A DNA stretch of 64,000 bases from Anaerolineaceae bacterium (GTDB lineage: Bacteria > Chloroflexota > Anaerolineae > Anaerolineales > Anaerolineaceae): positions 124,001-188,000 of the forward strand of contig PABH01000036.1 of the NCBI GenBank assembly GCA_002702705.1, given 5' to 3'. The notes under the pieces are model-generated. The model was not told the DNA's origin. It searched no databases and worked only from the letters and a program-made list of their open reading frames with translations. The number at the start of each line of letters is the position of its first letter. Positions within the stretch are counted from its first letter, which is position 1. This document shows positions 17,365 through 25,921 of the stretch, piece after piece. The translations under genes and the position numbers were made by a program.

Positions 17365-18405
17365 TTAAATATCTTGGTTTTCGTTAATTAATCCATCATT
17401 TGTTGTTGATAGATTATTTTCTGCATCAGCTTGTTGTACCGTGTTATCAAAAACAGGAATTGAATATTGTTCCAGGATTTCTCTAAATTTAGACCAAAAG
17501 AGGTCTTGAGAGACATTATTCCAATGGTTAATAAAATCAATATATAAATCATCACGGGATTTGGTTATTTCGGTTTTTAGAAAATTCAAACCGGGTTTCA
17601 TTAAATTAAAAGGGGATGATTTTCCATAAAACTGTAAAACACGATATTGTTCTTTGATCGCAAAAGAGTCCAAATCTTCCAGCCATACATCGCAATCATG
17701 AATATTGCCTAGATAATCTTGAAAGATCTTAAATGTATCGATGTAATAAGTTAAATCAGAATAGATATCTGTGAACAATTCTGTCGTATAACGTAGGTTT
17801 TTGATTGCAATTCGCATATTATGAAGGTCATCAATATTATTTGGATCTGAGATAAATGGCACAAAGGTAAAACAATGTTTTACATGGCTATCAATTGTTT
17901 GGATTGCTAAACGAAATAATTCTTCCGGTGGTTCAAATTCATCTGAAGGGATATAGTATGTTTTAATAAATTTTTGAATTTCGTTTAAGGTTTCTGATTG
18001 TTCAAAAACAGAAATGGAATTGAGGATTTGTGTTTGAAATTTCTCTCGTTTTTGCATTTTTCTTAATAAAATGCGATTGATTCCTTGCCGATATTCATTT
18101 TTGATATCTTTGGTGAGTTCTTTTTCTAAAAAGATGATCTGAACATCAATATCTCGCACCTTGGTTAAAGATTTCGTGAGATATCGAATCGAAGGTAACC
18201 ACTTTTTTATATTTTTTTTACCGACATAGGGGGAAAAAGATTGAAGAATATTTCTGATGCGGCGACTTGAGACTCTCGTTTGATGGATAAATTCTATTTC
18301 TTCATCGAATTTAACACCTGAAAGTTGCGTTTTAAGGTAGTCAACCTGCTTCTTAAATAATCGACTAGCGTATGCTTTGATTAGTTTTGATTCTTCCTTT
18401 TCCAC
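17365..18405 (-). CDS. CHAD-domain protein (putative polyphosphate-binding)
   Basis: 346-residue alpha-helical CHAD protein. CHAD domains carry conserved histidines and basic residues and bind inorganic polyphosphate. The characteristic repeated helices are visible: FIHQTRVSSRRIRN near residue 40 and LHNMRIAIKNLRY near residue 195, each with a His plus following Arg/Lys residues. No CYTH (triphosphatase) domain is fused. The gene lies downstream of pstB2-phoU on the same strand, separated by a terminator, so it sits in a phosphate neighbourhood even if transcribed separately. A role in polyphosphate granules or storage is a reasonable inference. Confidence 0.85.
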   Translation of the reverse strand: MEKEESKLIKAYASRLFKKQVDYLKTQLSGVKFDEEIEFIHQTRVSSRRIRNILQSFSPYVGKKNIKKWLPSIRYLTKSLTKVRDIDVQIIFLEKELTKDIKNEYRQGINRILLRKMQKREKFQTQILNSISVFEQSETLNEIQKFIKTYYIPSDEFEPPEELFRLAIQTIDSHVKHCFTFVPFISDPNNIDDLHNMRIAIKNLRYTTELFTDIYSDLTYYIDTFKIFQDYLGNIHDCDVWLEDLDSFAIKEQYRVLQFYGKSSPFNLMKPGLNFLKTEITKSRDDLYIDFINHWNNVSQDLFWSKFREILEQYSIPVFDNTVQQADAENNLSTTNDGLINENQDI

Positions 18406-18514
18406 TCAAACTCACTTTCTTATTCATCGTTTGTTGATTAGTTAAAGGTATAAATATTGAATCTAGCTGATTTACCCATTTTAGATTAATTTGATTGAAA
18501 GTACAAATATAAAA

Positions 18515-18547
18515 AAAGAACCTTAACACTTGATGTTAAAGTTCTTT
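18515..18547 (-). terminator. Terminator after phoU
   Basis: Stem AAAGAAC-TTAACA with its complement, one mismatch, 5-base loop, then seven T on the minus strand. It separates pstB2-phoU from the CHAD operon. Confidence 0.82.
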
Positions 18548-18566
18548 AATTAATTGGGGCTGATTG

Positions 18567-19259
18567 TTAAACTTCTTCTAATCCAAATTCATCTTCATCT
18601 TCATCCACTTCCAATTCCATCAATTCTCCTGTGGAAACAAAGATCGTTCTTTCACAGATATTTGTAACCCGATCTGCTAAACGTTCTAAGTTGTGACCAA
18701 CCCAGATAATAAGGTTAGCATCATCTACGTGTTGTGGGTTTGCCATCATAATGTCGACTGCATGATGATATACATCGTTATATAACTGATCAACCATATC
18801 ATCTTCATAGGGTATTTTTGATGCAGTTTGAGTATCATCCTCGATGAAGGCGGTTAATGCTTTATGTAACATTTTAATTGCCAGCTCAACCATCGTTTCG
18901 ATTTCTGTTATTGGTAATTTTATGTTCGCGCTTTCCAATCGAAGTGTTACTTTGGCAATTCCCTTTGCATAGTCGCCCATGCGTTCCAATTCGGAAATTA
19001 CATCCAGCATAGCAGCTAACTGACGTAAGTCTTTTGCCATTGGATTCTGTGTCGCAATGGTAATTAAAATTGCATTCTCAATAGCAAAACGTTTACCATT
19101 GATATTCTGATCTTCTTCATAAACATTTTTTGCTAATTTTACATCGCGATTCTTTAAAGAATTGACTGCATTAATGATCGCATTTTCCACCATACTTCCC
19201 AAAAGGAGAACTTCATCCTGAATACTGCTTAATTTTCTGGTAAAGAGATTTCTTGTCAT
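18567..19259 (-). CDS. phoU: Phosphate transport system regulator PhoU
   Basis: PhoU dampens the phosphate-starvation signal by linking the PstSCAB transporter to the PhoR-type sensor kinase. This 230-residue form has two three-helix repeats, each with the family's acidic metal-binding pattern (for example ELERMGDYAKGI in the first half and NLERLADRVTNI in the second). The C-terminal tail is acidic. A longer frame opens with TTG at 19298, inside pstB2, but the ATG at 19259 is preferred because GGAAGGA lies just upstream and the protein then begins MTRNLF, the usual PhoU start. It follows pstB2 by about 30 bases in the same operon. Confidence 0.93.
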   Translation of the reverse strand: MTRNLFTRKLSSIQDEVLLLGSMVENAIINAVNSLKNRDVKLAKNVYEEDQNINGKRFAIENAILITIATQNPMAKDLRQLAAMLDVISELERMGDYAKGIAKVTLRLESANIKLPITEIETMVELAIKMLHKALTAFIEDDTQTASKIPYEDDMVDQLYNDVYHHAVDIMMANPQHVDDANLIIWVGHNLERLADRVTNICERTIFVSTGELMELEVDEDEDEFGLEEV

Positions 19260-19290
19260 AAATTTTCCTTCCAATTCGCTAGATGGTTTT

Positions 19291-20055
19291 TTATCCAAAC
19301 CGACCTGTAATGTAGTCTTCAGTTATTTTGTTTTTTGGTGTTGTAAAAATTTTCTGAGTTTCATCGAACTCAACTAAATAACCAGCACGGTCTTCATGAA
19401 TATGAAAAAAAGCGGTGAAATCTGAAGATCGTGCTGCTTGCTGCATATTATGGGTAACTATGACGATTGTATATTTTCTTTTAAGCTCTTGTATCAAATC
19501 CTCAATCCGCAGGGTTGCAATTGGATCGAGAGCAGAAGCAGGCTCGTCCATTAAAATAACATCCGGTTCAACTGCTAATGTGCGGGCAATACATAACCTT
19601 TGTTGTTGTCCACCGGATAATGATAATCCAGATTGATTTAAACTGTCTTTGACCTCATCCCACAAAAAAGCATCTTTTAGGCTTTTTTCGACGATTTCTT
19701 CCAGTTCATGCTTATCGTGAATACCATGAGCTTTTGGACCGTATGCAACATTATCAAAAATTGACTTTGGAAATGGATTTGGTCTCTGAAATACCATCCC
19801 GATCTTTTTTCTCAATTCAACTGGGTGTAGTTCTAAAATATTTTCATTTTCTAATAAAATTGTTCCGCTAATACTTACAGATGTAATCAGGTCATTCATT
19901 CGATTAAAAGATCGTAAAAAGGTACTTTTGCCACATCCTGAAGGTCCGATCATCGCTGTAATTTGATTTTCAGGGATTTCGACACTTACATCTCTTAATG
20001 CTTGAAAAGACCCATAATGTAAATTGAAATTCGACACAGAAATTTTTGTATTCAT
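19291..20055 (-). CDS. pstB: Phosphate ABC transporter ATP-binding protein PstB (copy 2, divergent)
   Basis: ATPase of the high-affinity phosphate importer. Walker A is GPSGCGKST, the ABC signature LSGGQQQR, Walker B VILMDEP, followed by the H-loop VTHNM. At 254 residues it has normal length. It is paired with phoU on the minus strand, while a second full pstB sits at the end of pstSCA on the plus strand. The two copies are similar in the motifs and ends (ITGRFG) but clearly diverged, so this is an old duplication. Upstream lies an array of 11-bp-phased repeats that probably binds a PhoB/PhoP-type regulator. Confidence 0.93.
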   Translation of the reverse strand: MNTKISVSNFNLHYGSFQALRDVSVEIPENQITAMIGPSGCGKSTFLRSFNRMNDLITSVSISGTILLENENILELHPVELRKKIGMVFQRPNPFPKSIFDNVAYGPKAHGIHDKHELEEIVEKSLKDAFLWDEVKDSLNQSGLSLSGGQQQRLCIARTLAVEPDVILMDEPASALDPIATLRIEDLIQELKRKYTIVIVTHNMQQAARSSDFTAFFHIHEDRAGYLVEFDETQKIFTTPKNKITEDYITGRFG

Positions 20056-20182
20056 TTAATAATTTCACCAATATCCATAAGAAATACCATGCAAATTTTA
20101 AGTTTTAAAACCTTTGAATGATTTATATCACTAAAATCATATTTCAATGTTACCAGACTAATGATTGTTTTTATACAAGTAA

Positions 20183-20221
20183 TGTTAATAAATTGTAAAA
20201 GTATGATTACCAAGTTGTAAA
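20183..20221 (-). promoter_or_regulatory. Putative Pho box array for pstB2-phoU
   Basis: Four hexamers start exactly 11 bp apart on the plus strand (20183 TGTTAA, 20194 TGTAAA, 20205 GATTAC, 20216 TGTAAA). Read on the minus strand, the direction of pstB2, they are TTTACA, GTAATC, TTTACA, TTAACA, close to PhoP/PhoB-type direct repeats. A TATAAA -10-like hexamer follows 7 bases downstream on the minus strand. Confidence 0.68.
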
Positions 20222-20531
20222 GAAATGATATTTTAATGTTAAGAGCAATATAATACAAGCTCTTTATTTCGGCAGAAGGGGGAATCAACAAGAAGACATA
20301 TATTCCCAACACTATTTCGACGGTCAAAAGCAATCACTCATGATTCGTGGATCCAGGAAGCGAATTAAGGAGCGAAATCGATTTTTGTTTAGGCGACTTT
20401 GATTGATTTGTTCATTAGTTTAAAAAGGGAAGCCGCTAATGGATTTTATTAACGAAATGTTGATAAGAACAACGATTGGTTAATACTTTAATATCGTTTG
20501 TTAATCTAAACTCGTATATTGAACCAAAGCC

Positions 20532-20574
20532 TTAACTTAATCTTAAATTGATTTTAAACATGAGTGGTTACTAT
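20532..20574 (+). promoter_or_regulatory. Putative Pho box array and -10 for pstSCAB
   Basis: Three direct hexamers with an 11-bp period, TTAACT (20532), TTAAAT (20543) and TTAAAC (20554), followed after 9 bases by TACTAT (20569-20574), a plausible -10. This is the usual layout of an activator-dependent Pho promoter, where the box replaces the -35. Confidence 0.68.
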
Positions 20575-20624
20575 TGTGGATGAAATATTATTTTTGTCAA
20601 AAAAGAAAAAAGGAGATTTTCCGA

Positions 20625-21644
20625 ATGTCGTTTAAAAAATTATTGCCTATTGTTGTGTTATTAGTAGCTCTTTCTTTAGTCTTGAGTGCATGTGCAGCAC
20701 CAGCTTCTCAGCCAACTGTTGTTTCAGAAGGTGATGCCGACACCTCTGAAGATGTAATAGAACCAGTAGCTTCTGACTTAAGCGGAGATGTGATTGTTGA
20801 TGGTTCAAGTACAGTTTATCCCATCACTGTCGCTGTTGCTGAAGAATTCGCGACAGTTGCACCGGAAGTTCGTGTTTCGGTTGGGTTATCCGGTACCGGT
20901 GGCGGATTTAAAAAATTCTGTCCTGGTGAAACTGATATCAGTGATGCATCCCGTCCGATCAAAGATTCAGAAAAAGAACTTTGTGCAGAGAATAATGTCG
21001 AATTTGTTGAATTTGTGGTTGCTTTAGATGGTTTGACCGTGATGGTTAATCCGGAAAATGATTGGGTTACCAGTTTATCAGCCGAACAATTAGGTCAAAT
21101 TTTAGGTGCAAGCAGCACGATCACCAAATGGTCTGATATTGATCCCAGTTATCCTGAAGAAGAAATCTTGTTCTTCATTCCAGATCCGGATTCCGGAACC
21201 CGTGATTACATGACAGAGATTGTTGAAGAAGCTGTTGGTGATGAGGATTTACGCCAGGACGAAAACACAACCTTTTCCAGTGATGACAACGTACTGTTAG
21301 ATGGAATTGCCAATGAAAAATATGCATTTGGTTTCTTTGGCTTTGCATATTATGTTGGTAATCAAGATGAAGTTCGTGCAGTGCCGATCGTGAATGCAGA
21401 AGGTAACGCAGTGTTACCCAGTGATGAGACTGTTCAAAATGGGACTTACAATCCACTTTCAAGGCCCCTCTTTATTTACGTAAATACACAGAGCCTGTCG
21501 GAAAAACCCCAGGTTGCTGGTTTTGTGAATTACTTCTTTAGTGAAAACGGCGGTCCCGCAATTATGAGTGATGTCGGTTACAGTATGCCGCCAATTGGAA
21601 CGTATGAATCAAACCTGGAAAAGCTCTTAGGTTACGTAAAATAA
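20625..21644 (+). CDS. pstS: Phosphate ABC transporter substrate-binding lipoprotein PstS
   Basis: Extracytoplasmic phosphate-binding protein delivering phosphate to PstCA. The signal peptide ends in the lipobox LSAC, so it is a membrane-anchored lipoprotein. Phosphate-contact motifs are visible: GSSTVYPIT near the mature N-terminus, [10 protein letters not shown] and ISDASRPIK, and later DSGTRDY. The open frame begins with TTG at 20574, but the ATG at 20625 is right: AGGAG stands 9 bases upstream and the protein then starts directly with a signal peptide. Length is 339 residues. It lies downstream of a Pho-box-like array and ahead of a hairpin that separates it from pstC. Confidence 0.94.
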   Translation: MSFKKLLPIVVLLVALSLVLSACAAPASQPTVVSEGDADTSEDVIEPVASDLSGDVIVDGSSTVYPITVAVAEEFATVAPEVRVSVGLSGTGGGFKKFCPGETDISDASRPIKDSEKELCAENNVEFVEFVVALDGLTVMVNPENDWVTSLSAEQLGQILGASSTITKWSDIDPSYPEEEILFFIPDPDSGTRDYMTEIVEEAVGDEDLRQDENTTFSSDDNVLLDGIANEKYAFGFFGFAYYVGNQDEVRAVPIVNAEGNAVLPSDETVQNGTYNPLSRPLFIYVNTQSLSEKPQVAGFVNYFFSENGGPAIMSDVGYSMPPIGTYESNLEKLLGYVK

Positions 21645-21661
21645 AGTAATCTAAATGTACT

Positions 21662-21704
21662 AAACGGTAGGGACTTGCCTTTACAGGAAAGGTCCCTATC
21701 GTTT
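21662..21704 (+). terminator. Intercistronic hairpin between pstS and pstC (likely attenuator)
   Basis: Stem AAACG(G)TAGGGAC with its complement (one G-U pair), about 17-base loop and TTTT at the 3' side. It lies within the operon, so partial termination would give more PstS than PstCAB. Confidence 0.72.
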
Positions 21705-21730
21705 TGAGTGATAAAAAGGTGAATATAAAT

Positions 21731-22702
21731 ATGAACATGGTTTCAAACAAAAAAAGAATAAAAAATTTACTATCTTTTTTTCATAGTACAGGCATGAATG
21801 ATTTTAATGAAAAGGTAATGAAAGTATTGCTTTTTGGATGTGGTGTTTTTTCAATTTTAATAACAGTAGGAATCATTATTTCTCTTTTCAGCGAAGCAAT
21901 TGCATTTTTTGCAAGACCGGAAGTAAATTTATTTACTTTTTTTACTGGAACTACCTGGCGACCTCTTTCATCAAATATCGTTCCTGAAAATTTTGGTGTG
22001 CGACCTTTAATAAGAGGAACTTTAATGATTGCTATCATGTCTGGTGCGATTGCTATTCCATTGGGGTTAGGGAGTGCGATTTATTTAAGTGAATATGCCT
22101 CTGATAGGGTTCGAAATATCATTAAACCGTTACTGGAAATATTGGCGGGAATCCCAACCGTTGTTTATGGTTATTTTGCCTTATCTTTTATCACACCATT
22201 GTTAAAAACTGTTTTAGAAGAAAACTTAGGAATCGATGTAAATTTTTTTAATGCACTCAGTGCATCCATTGTTGTAGGTGTAATGATTATTCCGATGGTG
22301 GCTTCAATAAGCGAAGATGCTATGCGGGCCGTGCCGCGCTCTTTACGTGAAGGTGCGTATGCATTAGGTGCAACGAAATTTGAAGTTTCAACAAAAATCG
22401 TTGTGCCCGCTGCATTAAGTGGCATTATTGCAGCTTTTATTTTAGGAATATCTCGCGCTATAGGAGAAACAATGGCGGTATCAATTGCTGCCGGCTCGAC
22501 ACCGCGTATGACCATGAATCCTTTGGATAGTGTACAGACAATGACTTCTTTTATTGTTCAGGTTAGTTTTGGAGATGCTCCATCCGGTTCCATTAATGGG
22601 CAATCAATTTTTGCAGTTGGGGCTACCTTATTTGCAATGACATTTATTATGAATATTATTAGCCAAACTTTTATTAAACGTTTCAGGGAGGCATACGATT
22701 AA
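21731..22702 (+). CDS. pstC: Phosphate ABC transporter permease PstC
   Basis: Inner-membrane permease subunit, partner of PstA. About six transmembrane helices are visible, the first at about residues 30-55 ([19 protein letters not shown]). The coupling loop EAA motif that contacts PstB is present as [13 protein letters not shown]...GISRAIGET. The open frame starts with TTG at 21704, within the hairpin; I prefer the ATG at 21731 because AAGGTG lies 9 bases upstream. Another ATG is two codons further in. With this start it has 323 residues. Its stop codon overlaps the pstA start (TAATG). Confidence 0.92.
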   Translation: MNMVSNKKRIKNLLSFFHSTGMNDFNEKVMKVLLFGCGVFSILITVGIIISLFSEAIAFFARPEVNLFTFFTGTTWRPLSSNIVPENFGVRPLIRGTLMIAIMSGAIAIPLGLGSAIYLSEYASDRVRNIIKPLLEILAGIPTVVYGYFALSFITPLLKTVLEENLGIDVNFFNALSASIVVGVMIIPMVASISEDAMRAVPRSLREGAYALGATKFEVSTKIVVPAALSGIIAAFILGISRAIGETMAVSIAAGSTPRMTMNPLDSVQTMTSFIVQVSFGDAPSGSINGQSIFAVGATLFAMTFIMNIISQTFIKRFREAYD

Positions 22703-23709
22703 TGGAAAATAAATCTGTTATTCTTGCGCCGATTTATAAAGATAACTTAAGGAATCGAAAAATAATCGGCAAAATATTTAATATATTATTGCTCATTTCC
22801 GTATTGGCGGGATTATTTATGCTTACGGTATTGTTGGTTGATATTGCAATTGAAGGCGTTCCTTGGTTAAGACCAGAATTATTCACGAATTATCATTCAC
22901 GCAAACCAGAAAACGCGGGAATGAAATCTGCTATTGTTGGCAGTTTTATTGTTATTTCACTAACCGGGATAATTAGTTTTCCTGTCGGAGTAGGGGCAGC
23001 CATTTATTTGGAAGAATATGCCAGAAAAAATCGATTTACTGATTTTATAAATTTGAATATCAACAACTTAGCTGGCGTGCCTTCAATTGTTTATGGGATG
23101 TTAGGGCTAGTGGTATTTGGTAGAATGTTTGGTTTGTTTTCTAAGGATAGCTGGCTTGTTCAAACTTTTAGTTTGCCTGTCCAATCCGGCATGGTGAATG
23201 GTTTGGTTTTTAACCTGTTTGGTATCCCGTGGTTGGAAATTCATCTGCCATTTGGCCGCAGTATGCTTGCTGGGGCATTAACCATGTCATTATTAATTTT
23301 GCCAGTTGTTATCATCGCTTCTCGAGAGTCTATCAGAGCTGTTCCGCCATCAATTCGTGAAGCCGGATATGCTATGGGAACAACCAAGTGGTATGTAACC
23401 AGAACTTTAGTATTGCCAATTGCTTTACCTGGTATCTTAACCGGAATGATCCTTGCGTTGAGTAGGGCGATCGGCGAAACAGCACCTTTGATTATTATGG
23501 GTGCATTCACTTATGTACCTTTTTTACCAAATTCCATTTGGGACCAATTTACAGCAATGCCAATTCAAATTTATAACTGGATTACCTTACCACAAGAAGA
23601 TTACCGAATCCATCTTGCCGCTGCAGGGATTATTGTTTTGTTGTTATTTTTGTTTATTTTAAATGGAATAGCTGTTTATTTACGAAATAAATTTCAAGTG
23701 AAATGGTAG
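22702..23709 (+). CDS. pstA: Phosphate ABC transporter permease PstA
   Basis: Second permease subunit of the phosphate importer, 335 residues with about six membrane helices; the first is near residues 27-50. The cytoplasmic EAA loop is clear: [15 protein letters not shown] followed by [13 protein letters not shown]. The start codon overlaps the pstC stop (TAATG), so the two permeases are translationally coupled, fitting their 1:1 heterodimer. pstB1 follows with a gap of four bases. A region with a longer periplasmic loop (about residues 130-180, including two amphipathic stretches) is somewhat longer than in the E. coli protein. Confidence 0.93.
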   Translation: MENKSVILAPIYKDNLRNRKIIGKIFNILLLISVLAGLFMLTVLLVDIAIEGVPWLRPELFTNYHSRKPENAGMKSAIVGSFIVISLTGIISFPVGVGAAIYLEEYARKNRFTDFINLNINNLAGVPSIVYGMLGLVVFGRMFGLFSKDSWLVQTFSLPVQSGMVNGLVFNLFGIPWLEIHLPFGRSMLAGALTMSLLILPVVIIASRESIRAVPPSIREAGYAMGTTKWYVTRTLVLPIALPGILTGMILALSRAIGETAPLIIMGAFTYVPFLPNSIWDQFTAMPIQIYNWITLPQEDYRIHLAAAGIIVLLLFLFILNGIAVYLRNKFQVKW

Positions 23710-23713
23710 GTTT

Positions 23714-24529
23714 ATGGAAGCAAATATTTTACCCTCTGTTAAAACACAAAATGAAGAAATTATTCTATCCACAAAAAATGCAAGTTTTTTTTATCATGAT
23801 AAAACTGCTGTAAAAAATGTAACGCTAAATATTAAAAAAAACAAAATCACTTCGTTTATTGGACCTTCTGGATGTGGGAAAAGCACATTGTTACGTTCAT
23901 TTAACCGAATGAATGATTTGATTCCTGGAGCTTCCGTAGAAGGTGATGTGTATTACAAAGATCAAAATTTATATAAAAGTTCAATTGATCCAGTTAAGAT
24001 AAGGCAACAAGTTGGAATGGTGTTTCAGAAGCCCAATCCATTTCCAAAAAGCATATACGAAAATATTGCTTTTGGTCCAAAGATAAACCAGTTTCAAGGA
24101 AATATGGATGAGTTGGTTGAATCATGTTTAATGAAAGCTGCATTATGGGATGAAGTCAAGGATAAACTAAATGAAAGTGCCTATGCCCTATCTGGTGGGC
24201 AGCAGCAACGTCTATGTATTGCAAGAGCTTTGGCTGTTTTTCCAGATGTGTTACTAATGGATGAGCCCGCTTCTGCTCTTGACCCGATCGCCACCTTACG
24301 AATCGAAGATTTGATGAATGATTTAAAAGAAGAGTACACGATTGTTGTAGTTACACATAATATGCAACAAGCGAGTCGAGTATCAGATTACACGGCTTTT
24401 ATGAGCATTGATCGTGATCGAATTGATGAACGAATTGGTGTTTTGGTTGAATATGACGAGACGATAAAAATATTTACAAATCCGAAAAATAAAGAAACAG
24501 AAGATTATATTACCGGGCGTTTTGGATAA
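23714..24529 (+). CDS. pstB: Phosphate ABC transporter ATP-binding protein PstB (copy 1, in pstSCAB)
   Basis: ATPase that powers phosphate uptake. Walker [10 protein letters not shown], signature LSGGQQQR, Walker B VLLMDEP and H-loop VTHNM are intact, and it ends in ITGRFG like the divergent copy. It is 271 residues because of an extra N-terminal stretch of about 15 residues. Being directly after pstA, this copy is the obvious partner of the PstCA permease. The divergent paralogue next to phoU could substitute for it or answer a different level of phosphate. About 300 bases of AT-rich DNA follow without an obvious terminator. Confidence 0.93.
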   Translation: MEANILPSVKTQNEEIILSTKNASFFYHDKTAVKNVTLNIKKNKITSFIGPSGCGKSTLLRSFNRMNDLIPGASVEGDVYYKDQNLYKSSIDPVKIRQQVGMVFQKPNPFPKSIYENIAFGPKINQFQGNMDELVESCLMKAALWDEVKDKLNESAYALSGGQQQRLCIARALAVFPDVLLMDEPASALDPIATLRIEDLMNDLKEEYTIVVVTHNMQQASRVSDYTAFMSIDRDRIDERIGVLVEYDETIKIFTNPKNKETEDYITGRFG

Positions 24530-24835
24530 TTTGAATATATGATGATTGTTTTTTAATTTTATAAAAAAATTACGTTTACTATTCACATAGCAGGCTGTAA
24601 TTGATAAATGTACTTCATTAAAAGATCATATTGGCACATTAAAAAGACAATAAGGAAGAAAATTTTAGGGTCGACAAAAAAATTACAGTGTGGGCAGTTA
24701 TCGTATTGATCAAATTGTTATTTGTAAAAGTCTAAAATGAAAACCTATAAAGATTGTTCATAAACCAATAATTGGGCAAAGTTTGCGCAGACTGGTATAA
24801 TTCAACGAGATTTTATAACCAAGAATGTGAACACT
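24530..24835. other. AT-rich spacer between pstB1 and prfA
   Basis: About 300 bases with no frame of interest and no clear hairpin terminator after pstB1. Its right end holds the prfA promoter listed separately. I see nothing else in it. Confidence 0.6.
24772..24801 (+). promoter_or_regulatory. Sigma-70-type promoter of prfA operon
   Basis: TTGGGC (-35) and TATAAT (-10) with an 18-bp spacer, and TGG directly before the -10 (extended form). It would give a leader of about 27 bases before the ATG at 24836. Confidence 0.7.
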
Positions 24836-25921
24836 ATGAGTAAAAATAACTTACTGGAAAAAGTAGAAGCTATTGAAGAAAAATTTTCTGAGCTATCAAA
24901 TGCCTTAGAATCAGTTGGAGATGATTATCAAAAGGCAGGCGAATTAGCAAAAGAGCGCTCTGATTTAGAGACCATTTTTAATAAAGCCAATGAATATCGG
25001 GAAATTTATAATCAATTAGAAGAATCACGTCTTTTATTAGATTCTGAAGATGAGGAAATGAGACAACTCGCTGAAATGGAAGTTTTAGAGTTGGAATCTC
25101 AATTAGAAGAAGTTGGCGAAGAATTCAAAAAAATGCTCGTTCCAAAAGACCCTCGTGATAAAAGAAATGTAATTGTTGAGATTCGCGCTGGTGCTGGTGG
25201 TGATGAGGCTGCTTTGTTTGCATCAGAATTATTCCGTCTTTATTCACGATACGCAGAAAAACGGCGCTGGAAAGTGGAAGTTTTGAGTTTGAATGAGATT
25301 GGCATTGGCGGTATTAAAGAAATCTCTTTCACGATAAAAGGTGATGGCGCTTATTCCCGCCTAAAATTTGAATCAGGGGTCCATAGGGTTCAGCGAATTC
25401 CAGTTACGGAATCTTCAGGCAGAATTCACACTTCCACAGTTACGGTAGCTGTTCTGGCTGAAGTGGAAGAATTTGATATCGATATTCCTAGCAGTGATAT
25501 TCGGATTGATGTGTATAAATCTGCAGGTGCAGGTGGACAGAGTGTTCAAAAGAACTCAACAGCGGTTCGGATCACACATCTTCCCTCAGGGATGGTTGTT
25601 TCATGTCAGGATGAACGTTCTCAATTACAAAATAAATTGCGTGCTATGAGCATTTTAAGAGCCAGACTATATGAAATTGAAGAGGATAAACGTCAGTCAG
25701 AACAAGATGCTGACCGTCGCTCTCAAGTAGGGTCCGGAGAACGTTCTGAAAAAATAAGGACCTACAATTTCCCGCAAAATAGAGTTACGGACCATCGTAT
25801 CAACACCTCATCCTTTAATTTACCGGCTGTAATGGATGGCGAAATTGATTTATTTGTTGATGAGCTAACCCTACGTTATGAATCAGATCGTTTGGCAGCG
25901 GTTGGCGAGGATGAAGATTAA
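24836..25921 (+). CDS. prfA: Peptide chain release factor 1
   Basis: Class I release factor that reads UAA and UAG and triggers hydrolysis of the finished peptide. The catalytic GGQ is present in GAGGQSVQKN, and the codon-recognition tripeptide is PVT (in RIPVTESSG), of the PxT type that defines RF1 as opposed to the SPF of RF2. I chose the ATG at 24836 over the GTG at 24827; it gives 361 residues, the usual RF1 length. No Shine-Dalgarno sequence is obvious. prmC, which methylates the GGQ glutamine, overlaps the end of the gene. Confidence 0.93.
   Translation: MSKNNLLEKVEAIEEKFSELSNALESVGDDYQKAGELAKERSDLETIFNKANEYREIYNQLEESRLLLDSEDEEMRQLAEMEVLELESQLEEVGEEFKKMLVPKDPRDKRNVIVEIRAGAGGDEAALFASELFRLYSRYAEKRRWKVEVLSLNEIGIGGIKEISFTIKGDGAYSRLKFESGVHRVQRIPVTESSGRIHTSTVTVAVLAEVEEFDIDIPSSDIRIDVYKSAGAGGQSVQKNSTAVRITHLPSGMVVSCQDERSQLQNKLRAMSILRARLYEIEEDKRQSEQDADRRSQVGSGERSEKIRTYNFPQNRVTDHRINTSSFNLPAVMDGEIDLFVDELTLRYESDRLAAVGEDED

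Larger units (their letters stand above)
20056..20624. other. Divergent phosphate-control spacer between pstB2 and pstS
   Basis: About 570 bases without a convincing gene. Two repeat arrays, described separately at 20183-20221 (leftward) and 20532-20559 (rightward), lie at the two ends; a short 93-codon frame on the minus strand overlaps the first array and is not credible. The roughly 300 bases between the arrays contain further TTAATA-like hexamers (near 20481, 20489 and 20502) but without constant spacing, and nothing else I can name. Confidence 0.7.

Noticed and set aside
20052-20333. 93-codon minus-strand frame between pstB2 and pstS
   Set aside because: It covers the phased Pho-box-like repeats, is compositionally AT-driven (Ile/Leu-rich), and has no ribosome-binding site; more likely regulatory DNA.
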